This document shows positions 1 through 4,364 of a stretch of 6,402 nt of DNA, piece after piece. Made by a program: the position numbers and the translations under genes. Within the stretch, counting starts at the first letter, position 1. Each line of letters opens with the position of its first letter. Under the pieces are notes generated by a model, which was not told the DNA's origin, did not search any database, and saw only the letters and a program-made list of their open reading frames with translations. Source of the stretch: Sedimentisphaerales bacterium (GTDB taxonomy: Bacteria > Planctomycetota > Phycisphaerae > Sedimentisphaerales > SM23-30); the NCBI GenBank assembly GCA_030634605.1, contig DAOWAK010000077.1, positions 1 to 6,402 on the forward strand, written 5' to 3'.

Positions 1-1
1 A

Positions 2-61
2 ATGCCGGGCAGCGCCGACTATAACCTCTGGTTATTTCAGCAATAACAAAAAAACCGGCAT
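2..61. repeat. Inverted repeat enclosing two mutually exclusive hairpins
   Basis: ATGCCGG at 2-8 is matched by its inverse CCGGCAT at 55-61. Inside, ATAACC (21-26) pairs with GGTTAT (30-35), while GTTATT (31-36) pairs with AATAAC (42-47). The two inner hairpins share the GTTAT segment, so only one can form at a time. A run of seven to eight A lies at 47-54. No reading frame of note covers it. It may be a leader or regulatory region of a gene beyond the left edge, but the window ends too soon to tell. Confidence 0.35.
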
Positions 62-97
62 AGTGTTTTCATTCAGGACGAGTAAACCCGGTACTTT

Positions 98-142
98 ACC
101 CCTAAATCAGCTACCCCTAAATCGGCTACCCCTAAAAAAGAA
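98..142. repeat. Tandem 15-bp repeat with regularly spaced C/G runs
   Basis: Two full copies of ACCCCTAAATCRGCT (98-112 and 113-127) and a partial third (128-136) lie head to tail. On the minus strand this gives GGGG runs 15 nt apart, with a further GGG at 87-89 in ACCCGG. The last copy overlaps the T-tract of the neighbouring terminator. A looser array of the same flavour lies at 1064-1112. Confidence 0.7.
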
Positions 143-178
143 TCGGCCCCGCAGATTCGTGCGAATCGCGGGGCTGAT
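134..178 (-). terminator. Strong rho-independent terminator
   Basis: On the minus strand an 11-bp GC-rich stem (142-152 with 168-178, one G-U pair) is stacked on a 6-bp stem (154-159 with 162-167) with one bulged base and a tiny loop. It is followed by TC and six T (139-134). It sits 185 nt downstream of the 92-residue gene and has no other minus-strand gene to serve inside the window. It therefore probably ends that transcript. Confidence 0.88.
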
Positions 179-362
179 CTATTTCCAAGCCTGGTAAGAT
201 TGCAAGCAATTCAACCAAGGCCTGGGAGAGAGAGAGAGAGCTAAATTGTATCGCTAATTATCTCGTTCTCACCTGTAACCTTCGGAACTCTTTCTCTATT
301 CATGTCCTGTCGGTTCTCAAGAGGCTGCACCAGAGACAGAGATTAAATCCTTTCCAACTGGC
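179..362 (-). other. Long non-coding stretch between the 92-aa gene and its terminator
   Basis: I see no convincing gene here. The stretch holds a pair of near-identical decamers (CCAAGCCTGG at 185-194 and CCAAGGCCTGG at 215-225) around a small hairpin ATTGC-AA-GCAAT (199-210). A dinucleotide tract of seven and a half GA units follows at 226-240. A 20-codon ORF beginning ATG at about 302-300 on the minus strand has an AGGA only one base upstream and is not supported. The length would make this an unusually long 3' untranslated region for the gene at 363-641. Confidence 0.4.
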
Positions 363-641
363 CTAGCTTACCTCTTTCACTTGCCGACGAATATTATTCA
401 CCGGAACAATCAGAGGCGTCGCTATCCCATCAACTTCCACAACAGCATAATAACCTTTGTTGTCGCCATCGTCGCTGAACAGCACAACTGTTCCGGACAA
501 CTCCAGATTACCAGACGCTTTGCACAAAACGTCTTCCGAGTCCGGGCACACCACGCTACATAAATCGAAACTTACCAGCGAACCGGACGCTACATCCGCA
601 TTCAACATCTTATTTTCCAACTCCTCTAAAAGCCATTTCAC
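363..641 (-). CDS. Small protein of unknown function, putative sigma-54-dependent target
   Basis: I do not recognise this 92-residue protein. It begins with an amphipathic, charged helix-like stretch (1-14). The rest alternates hydrophobic and polar residues like a small beta barrel, with a Gly/Asp-rich turn (SDDGDNKG, about 56-63) and the strands YYAVVEVDG and PLIVPV after it. There are three cysteines (about 28, 32 and 40). No signal peptide or membrane segment is visible, so it is probably cytosolic. The start is GTG at 641 with only a weak AGG two bases upstream. That GTG overlaps the TGA of a short upstream ORF as GTGA, which suggests translational coupling. ATG at 608 (residue 12) is the alternative, with GAGGAG upstream but at a long 12-nt spacing. 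A perfect sigma-54 promoter (725-740) lies upstream and a strong terminator (134-178) downstream, which makes a real transcription unit likely. The activator encoded at 1115-2629 is the obvious candidate regulator. Confidence 0.62.
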   Translation of the reverse strand: MKWLLEELENKMLNADVASGSLVSFDLCSVVCPDSEDVLCKASGNLELSGTVVLFSDDGDNKGYYAVVEVDGIATPLIVPVNNIRRQVKEVS

Positions 642-703
642 AACCTAATGGAATTGCAATTCAAACTCCACGCAACATCTCTCCCGGTCTCAAAACAGCT
701 CAT
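638..703 (-). CDS. Possible 21-residue leader ORF overlapping the 92-aa gene
   Basis: ATG at 703-701 is preceded by AGAGGA at a spacing of about 4 nt, a better ribosome site than the downstream gene has. The frame runs 21 codons (starting MSCFETGRDV and ending NSIRL) and stops with TGA inside GTGA, so it overlaps the GTG of the next gene. That arrangement is typical of translational coupling. The predicted sigma-54 start point (about 714) lies just 1-2 nt before the Shine-Dalgarno sequence, so the leader would be very short. The peptide resembles nothing I know. It could be a coupling device with no peptide function, or chance. Confidence 0.35.
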   Translation of the reverse strand: MSCFETGRDVAWSLNCNSIRL

Positions 704-724
704 TTTTCCTCTGCTATACAATAG

Positions 725-740
725 AGCAATGCCCGTGCCA
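725..740 (-). promoter_or_regulatory. Perfect sigma-54 (-24/-12) promoter
   Basis: The minus strand reads TGGCACGGGCATTGCT, which matches every fixed position of the consensus TGGCACRNNNNTTGCW. The -24 GG is at 739-738 and the -12 GC at 727-726, giving an expected start near 714. It points at the leader ORF and the 92-residue gene. Such a promoter needs an AAA+ activator, and the gene for one ends 375 bp upstream on the same strand. Confidence 0.8.
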
Positions 741-915
741 GTAACTTTCTTATCGCTTGTTTTTTAAAGACATTTCATAACCCCTTTAAATACACAGCGT
801 TACCGCAACATTTTTTTGGGATAGCTTTCCCGACGCTTACTTGAGCAAAAAAACCACCATGATGATCGAGAAACTTTTTTCCCAGCTTCGCCCACCCCTT
901 TCCCACACCTTCGAT

Positions 916-931
916 TCATGCCGTCAGCAAA
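916..931 (-). promoter_or_regulatory. Candidate upstream activator site, copy 1
   Basis: The minus strand reads TTTGCTGACGGCATGA, identical to 2797-2813 apart from one missing A. It is centred about 210 bp before the predicted sigma-54 start at 714, within the range used by enhancer-bound activators of this class. The core TGC-N5-GCA is a partial dyad, and a wider inverted repeat TGCCG/CGGCA (919-923 and 933-937) overlaps it. The nearby activator is the likely protein bound; this is inference from the repeat and its context. Confidence 0.5.
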
Positions 932-1063
932 CCGGCAGAATCTCTCCTGAAACTTCCAAAAAAAGGATTATTGCCCCACCATCACACTCAATGAATCAAT
1001 GTGAAATTTTCTGCACAACCTGGAAAGGAATTTCCCACCGAAAAACCTTTACGCCATTTAATT

Positions 1064-1112
1064 CCCCGCCGATTAATTTTCCCCCGATTGCTTTACCCCC
1101 GACTATTGCCCC
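1064..1112. repeat. Degenerate array of G-runs just after the activator stop codon
   Basis: Four C-runs on the plus strand (1064-1067, 1081-1085, 1096-1100, 1109-1112) are spaced 17, 15 and 13 nt apart. Each is followed by a related word such as CGATTR or CGACTA. On the minus strand this is GGGG(G) followed by A-rich spacers, including GGGGTAAAG, which also occurs at 95-103 in the first array. It may be a decayed tandem repeat or a G-quadruplex-prone segment with long loops. Confidence 0.45.
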
Positions 1113-1114
1113 GG

Positions 1115-2629
1115 TCAACGCAAGTTGTACTTTTGCAGCTTGTTGTACAATGTTCGCCGGGTTATCCCCAACCGATCCGCCAGAGCCGACTGATTGCGGA
1201 TCTTTCTCAACAGCCGGGACAGAATCGTCCGTTCATAGCTGTCCATCACCTGCCCCAGCCGGGCCGGGCCGCTCAGCAGCTGATTTATGGTGTTTTGCGG
1301 CACCTGCGCATCCAGCTCGATATCCCCCTGACGGATGGTCTGGGCGATTATCTCGTCCGGCAGATCGACCAGCTCGATAGCCTGACCCGACTCCTTAAAT
1401 GTCAGTATCCGCCGAACAATATTCTCCAACTCACGAACATTGCCCTGGCCTATCGCCCCGGCCAGCAAATCGTAAACCGCCGGATTCACCCACTGGATAG
1501 CTTCGGAGTAGTAATGGGCGTATTTCTTCAAAAACAACTCAAACAGCACCGGAACATCATCCTTGCGCTCACGCAACGGCGGCACCGTTATCTGGATAAC
1601 ATTGAGCCTCTGGTACAAATCCAGCCGAAACTGCTCCGCCTTGACCATCTGCTCCAGATTCCGGTTGGTCGCCGCGATAATCCGTGTATCGACGTGATAC
1701 TCCTTATCCGAACCGACCGGCATTACCAACCCTTCCTGAAGCACCCGCAAAATCTTGGACTGCAAACTCAAGGGCAGCTCACCAATTTCGTCCAGCAAAA
1801 TCGTACCCTTGTCCGCTGTGCGAAAATAACCCAGCCGATTTTCCGTCGCACCGGTGAAGGCCCCTTTGCGATGGCCGAACAGTTCACTCTCTGCCAGGGT
1901 GCCGGTTATAGCTGCACAGTTGACACAAACAAAGTTATGCTTTTTCCGTTTCGGGTCCAGCTTATGAACCAATTCGGCAATTCGCTGCTTACCGGTTCCC
2001 GATTCGCCCTGGACAATCACACTGGCGTCAGAAATCCTGGCCGCCCGGACCGCCCGGTTAACCACCTTCCGCAAAGCTGCACTGGCACTGACAAAGCCAT
2101 CCAGACCATTCATTTCGAAATGCTGTTGAACTGACTTGTTCTGTTCGAGCTTGTGAGTGTAATTTTCCCAGGCTCTGCAGACTTGCTCTTGCAACCTCTC
2201 GGGAAAATCCGACTGCTGATAATTAACTACGCTTTCAATCCCCTCCAAAATTAACTGGCAGAGATTCTCCAGGGATAATTTTTCCGGAGTTGCAACAATG
2301 ACCCGACTGTCTGGATGAACTTGAAAAAATCTCGTCAGAAAATTAATCAGTCCAACAAGCTCCGCCTGCTGGGCAGTTCCTGTTGACTCTGCCGAATCAG
2401 TTGGAACATTAGATTTGAAATTGACTGCAGCGGGGGATTCCCCGGAAACCGCCAACACCAGAACCGCAGGGGCTTGAGCGTTGAACAGATTTTCCAAAGC
2501 CGATAGCGATTCGTAAATTGCGGTATCTGCGCAACAGTTCTGCAAAATTGCCCTGATATGCTGCAATTGGCTGGAATTACCGGTATATACAGCTACCCTG
2601 CCGGATACTCTCGCATGGATAGACAACAC
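1115..2629 (-). CDS. Sigma-54-dependent transcriptional activator with pseudo-receiver domain
   Basis: This is a 504-residue bacterial enhancer-binding protein that uses ATP hydrolysis to open sigma-54 RNA polymerase complexes. Residues about 10-155 look like a receiver fold (RVAVYTG, then AVLVLAVSG, then SRVIVAT). No aspartate sits at the end of the third strand, and the usual lysine region reads VVNYQQ, so phosphorylation control is unlikely. A Ser/Thr/Ala-rich insert spans about 62-90. The AAA+ domain (about 178-410) is complete: Walker A GESGTGK (208-214), GAFTGA loop (256-261) that contacts sigma-54, Walker B TILLDE (276-281), sensor AATN (319-322), arginines in FRLDLYQRLNV (334-344) and NVRELEN (397-403). 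A Fis-type helix-turn-helix ends the protein (about 477-502). The start is GTG, supported by GAGG 7 nt upstream. No kinase gene is nearby. A sigma-54 promoter upstream suggests that it activates itself and the 92-residue gene downstream. Confidence 0.95.
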   Translation of the reverse strand: MLSIHARVSGRVAVYTGNSSQLQHIRAILQNCCADTAIYESLSALENLFNAQAPAVLVLAVSGESPAAVNFKSNVPTDSAESTGTAQQAELVGLINFLTRFFQVHPDSRVIVATPEKLSLENLCQLILEGIESVVNYQQSDFPERLQEQVCRAWENYTHKLEQNKSVQQHFEMNGLDGFVSASAALRKVVNRAVRAARISDASVIVQGESGTGKQRIAELVHKLDPKRKKHNFVCVNCAAITGTLAESELFGHRKGAFTGATENRLGYFRTADKGTILLDEIGELPLSLQSKILRVLQEGLVMPVGSDKEYHVDTRIIAATNRNLEQMVKAEQFRLDLYQRLNVIQITVPPLRERKDDVPVLFELFLKKYAHYYSEAIQWVNPAVYDLLAGAIGQGNVRELENIVRRILTFKESGQAIELVDLPDEIIAQTIRQGDIELDAQVPQNTINQLLSGPARLGQVMDSYERTILSRLLRKIRNQSALADRLGITRRTLYNKLQKYNLR

Positions 2630-2636
2630 TGTCTTA

Positions 2637-2640
2637 CCTC
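2637..2640 (-). promoter_or_regulatory. Shine-Dalgarno site fixing a GTG start
   Basis: GAGG stands 7 nt before the GTG at 2629-2627. No in-frame ATG lies nearby upstream or in the first codons, so this site decides the start of the sigma-54 activator. Confidence 0.75.
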
Positions 2641-2692
2641 AAGTGGTTTCCCGATGGTGGCTCCGGAAAGACAGACGACTCTCTCGGTTACT

Positions 2693-2713
2693 GGGGCGTC
2701 CTAGACTCGCCCC
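2693..2713 (-). promoter_or_regulatory. GC-rich hairpin in the activator mRNA leader
   Basis: GGGGCG and CGCCCC form a perfect 6-bp inverted repeat around a 9-nt loop in which GTC/GAC could also pair. It lies some 15 nt after the predicted transcription start and 64 nt before the GTG. There is no T-tract, so it is not a terminator. It may stabilise the mRNA or be a protein site. Confidence 0.4.
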
Positions 2714-2738
2714 GCCTCTCTTCTGTAAGAGTATAATG

Positions 2739-2754
2739 AGCAAAATCTGTACCA
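2739..2754 (-). promoter_or_regulatory. Near-consensus sigma-54 promoter of the activator gene
   Basis: The minus strand reads TGGTACAGATTTTGCT, matching TGGCACRNNNNTTGCW at all fixed positions except T for C at the fourth. The expected start is near 2728, about 99 nt before the GTG. A TATACT (2735-2730) directly downstream could serve as a vegetative -10, but no good -35 is present at 16-18 nt. A sigma-54 promoter in front of a sigma-54 activator implies positive autoregulation. Confidence 0.7.
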
Positions 2755-2796
2755 TTGCTGCAATCCGCATAGAGCAAATATTTAAAAATTGCCCTA

Positions 2797-2813
2797 TCAT
2801 GCCTGTCAGCAAA
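2797..2813 (-). promoter_or_regulatory. Candidate upstream activator site, copy 2
   Basis: The minus strand reads TTTGCTGACAGGCATGA, the same motif as 916-931 with one extra A. It is centred about 77 bp before the predicted sigma-54 start at 2728. Finding the same word upstream of both sigma-54 promoters and nowhere else in the window points to a shared binding site, most simply for the HTH of the activator encoded here. Confidence 0.5.
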
Positions 2814-2922
2814 GCTTTAAGTTATTTTTCCCTACAATTTCACAGTCTGGTCCAGGGTCAAAATCCACCCCAAACGTTTACCTCAGACAACATGAAAAAT
2901 GAGAAATGAATAAAAAATGCGC

Positions 2923-2963
2923 AAAAAAGTAGAGGATCCGAGCTCGCCGTTGCCCGGACCCTC
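2923..2963 (-). terminator. Rho-independent terminator
   Basis: A 12-bp stem (2952-2963 with 2932-2943, two G-U pairs) closes an 8-nt loop AACGGCGA on the minus strand. It is followed by TAC and six T (2928-2923). It ends the ybeY-to-zinc-ribbon operon, a small RNA from 3089, or both. It also insulates the sigma-54 activator gene from these transcripts. Confidence 0.8.
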
Positions 2964-3089
2964 CAAGCCAGGCTGTCCCAGCATTGCCGGGAGACCCACA
3001 GCCTAATGTTGTATATCGTCAGGGAGGCGTAAGACAGGTTAATTTCAGTGCGTTTTTTGACTAATAAATGCAGATTTGTGATAATTTAC
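2923..3089 (-). ncRNA. Candidate small RNA or attenuated leader
   Basis: A promoter at 3096-3124 predicts a transcript beginning near 3089 and ending at the T-tract 2928-2923, about 165 nt. Its first 80 nt are A/U-rich. Then comes a hairpin GGCUGU...ACAGCC (3003-2998 with 2976-2971) capped by CCCGGC-AAU-GCUGGG and holding a bulge GGGUCU, followed by the terminator hairpin. A CCUCC near 3026-3022 could pair with GGAGG in the terminator's 5' arm, giving a possible antiterminator. It does not match SRP RNA (no GGAA-tetraloop signature), 6S RNA (ends do not pair), tmRNA, RNase P RNA or any riboswitch I recognise. It may instead be just the 3' tail of the operon at 3210-6184. Confidence 0.4.
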
Positions 3090-3095
3090 CTGGAA

Positions 3096-3124
3096 ATTAT
3101 GGTTGGCAAATCACGGAAAGGCAA
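3096..3124 (-). promoter_or_regulatory. Vegetative-type promoter in the gap after the zinc-ribbon gene
   Basis: TTGCCT (3124-3119) and CATAAT (3101-3096) are 17 nt apart, matching 4/6 and 5/6 of the -35 and -10 consensus. The predicted start is about 3089. No gene with a ribosome site follows before the terminator at 2923-2963, so any product would be an untranslated RNA. Confidence 0.5.
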
Positions 3125-3140
3125 TTTTGAGCCAAGACTT

Positions 3141-3168
3141 GCCTGAGACAGATGAATCTGGTGAAGGC
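3141..3168 (-). other. Two-tier hairpin after the zinc-ribbon gene
   Basis: GCCT and AGGC enclose symmetric 4-nt internal loops and a CAGAT-TC-ATCTG hairpin, some 42-70 nt after the stop codon at 3210. No T-tract follows. It could protect the 3' end of the operon mRNA. Confidence 0.35.
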
Positions 3169-3209
3169 AGAAATCGATTGACCAATTTATCAGAATTTCA
3201 GCGTTGCTT

Positions 3210-3566
3210 TTAGGGAATCATACTAAGCAGCAGGCCGAGCAAAGCCATTATCACCAGCAAAATGATGAAAAAAGCGAATATTTTCGTAAAAATCCCTTTT
3301 TTCGGGGCAAAAATCCCATCGGTCAGATGACGAAAAATTATGTCGCCGCAAAAAGGGCAACTGTCCATTTCCGGGGTGATTGGCTGGTGGCAGTTAGGGC
3401 AGCACTGCTGATGAAAGTCCCGAAATTTCAGCAAATCCTCCTGAGCTTCCTCCAGCGATCCATCCTGGGCCTGCAAATCCTCATCGTCCGGAGCGGGACA
3501 ATCGTCATCAAAATCGCTATCCGGTTCCCAACTGTCACTATTATCCTGGTAATCTGTCAATTGCAT
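3210..3566 (-). CDS. Tail-anchored zinc-ribbon membrane protein
   Basis: This 118-residue protein of unknown function has three parts. An acidic, Asp/Glu-rich N-terminus (1-45) is followed by a zinc ribbon with CPNC (56-59) and CPFC (70-73). A basic patch APKKG then leads to a single hydrophobic C-terminal segment (about 95-116). With no signal peptide and the membrane span at the very end, it should sit in the membrane with the ribbon and acidic tail in the cytosol. Its ATG overlaps the recO stop as TAATG, with AAGG just upstream, so the two are translationally coupled. The zinc ribbon shows nothing catalytic; binding of a protein or nucleic acid is only a guess. Confidence 0.78.
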   Translation of the reverse strand: MQLTDYQDNSDSWEPDSDFDDDCPAPDDEDLQAQDGSLEEAQEDLLKFRDFHQQCCPNCHQPITPEMDSCPFCGDIIFRHLTDGIFAPKKGIFTKIFAFFIILLVIMALLGLLLSMIP

Positions 3567-4315
3567 TACCTTAGCTGCTGCCTGAGCAATTGATTCATAA
3601 AAGTCATGATTTTCGGCTCCCTGCCCAACTGCTCGCGCAGATGATAATTCAGCAGATCGAGGACGTCAACCACCTGGCGGTTTTGGAACGAGGACACCCT
3701 GTCCGGCTCGCGTAGAATTCCCAGAACCGTCGGCTCAATAAATTTTTTATCTGTCACCGCCGGCTCGCAATCCGGACAAATCATCCCTCCGACGGAACTG
3801 CTGAAATACAACCGCCCGCGGCCGGGCATTTCGCGGCTGCAGGCGGAGCACCTTTGCCACTGGATACCCAACCCGATCTGATCGAGCAGAGTCAGAATAA
3901 ACCAAATCAACATCTCACCCGGCCGATCAGTTCCCTGCCAGTTATCCAGACACTCGTAAAAACTGTCAAACAAATCCTCGTGCGGATCCATTTCTTCGGT
4001 GAATTCGCCCAGCAGATAACCGGCGTATTGAGCGCTGTGCAGGGTAAGCAAATCATTTCTCAGCCCGGCGAACGATTCAACCAGATCGAATTCAATCAGG
4101 GCCGAAAGCGACGCATCCGCCGAAGCCGGGCTGAAAATTATGCTCCCACAAGTCAGGGGCTCGATCCCGCCGCCAAAGCGGGACTTTGGCCGGCGACTTC
4201 CCTTGGCCAGCGCTTTGATCTTACCATGTTCGCGGCCAAACAGGGTAACTACCTGGCTGGATTCGGAATACTTGCGCGTGCCAAGACAGATTGCCTGATC
4301 TTTTATAGCTGCCAT
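3566..4315 (-). CDS. recO: DNA repair protein RecO
   Basis: RecO (249 residues, normal length) works with RecR and RecF to load RecA onto SSB-coated single-stranded DNA in gap repair and to anneal strands. The N-terminal OB fold (about 1-80) carries the typical pattern: KDQAICLGTRKYSESSQVVT, then LFGREHGKIKALAKGSRR, then GGIEPLTCGS. A helical domain follows. A four-cysteine zinc site is present: C156-x2-C159 and C180-x2-C183, with the family's GGMICPDC around the second pair. The ATG at 4315 has only a weak ribosome site, but translation from it gives the full conserved N-terminus. The gene follows the DUF21/CBS protein by about 49 nt and overlaps the zinc-ribbon gene by 1 nt. Confidence 0.94.
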   Translation of the reverse strand: MAAIKDQAICLGTRKYSESSQVVTLFGREHGKIKALAKGSRRPKSRFGGGIEPLTCGSIIFSPASADASLSALIEFDLVESFAGLRNDLLTLHSAQYAGYLLGEFTEEMDPHEDLFDSFYECLDNWQGTDRPGEMLIWFILTLLDQIGLGIQWQRCSACSREMPGRGRLYFSSSVGGMICPDCEPAVTDKKFIEPTVLGILREPDRVSSFQNRQVVDVLDLLNYHLREQLGREPKIMTFMNQLLRQQLR

Positions 4316-4364
4316 GTTGATTCAAGTGATTAATTTCGCCCGCACCGGATTTTCCCGTAATGAA

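Larger units (their letters stand above)
741..1114 (-). other. Intergenic region carrying candidate activator sites
   Basis: This stretch between the activator gene and the sigma-54 promoter has no supported gene. It contains the motif shared with the activator's own promoter region (916-931) and a TCACA-N13-TGTGA inverted repeat (about 983-1005). It also has GGGATAGCTTTCCC (817-830) and the G-run array next to the activator stop codon. No hairpin plus T-tract is visible after the activator gene, so some read-through into the 92-residue gene is possible. A 39-codon minus ORF (919-800) has no ribosome site and is not called. Confidence 0.45.

Noticed and set aside
98..142. CRISPR array
   Set aside because: The unit is 15 bp with no separate spacers and fewer than three full copies, so it is a simple tandem repeat.
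800..919. Minus-strand ORF of 39 codons, rich in Arg and Lys
   Set aside because: No Shine-Dalgarno sequence, and its ATG is part of the repeated activator motif. More likely chance.
1001..2134. Long plus-strand ORF of 377 codons
   Set aside because: It is the antisense shadow of the AAA+ domain, which is unmistakable on the minus strand. The plus-strand product is rich in Gln/Leu/Pro/Arg without any known motif.
2639..2800. Minus-strand ORF of 53 codons with a hydrophobic stretch, ending just before the activator start
   Set aside because: Its ATG lies in the shared motif with only AGG one base away, and the sigma-54 promoter falls inside it, so its own mRNA would not be made from that promoter.
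2643..2909. Plus-strand ORF of 88 codons
   Set aside because: No ribosome site or family likeness, and it runs antisense to the sigma-54 promoter, the candidate activator site and the activator leader.
2923..3003. SRP RNA, 6S RNA or RNase P RNA
   Set aside because: The words GGGTCCGGGC and the paired hairpins first suggested these. The SRP GGAA loop and its flanking consensus are missing, the ends do not pair as in 6S, and the length is far too short for RNase P RNA.
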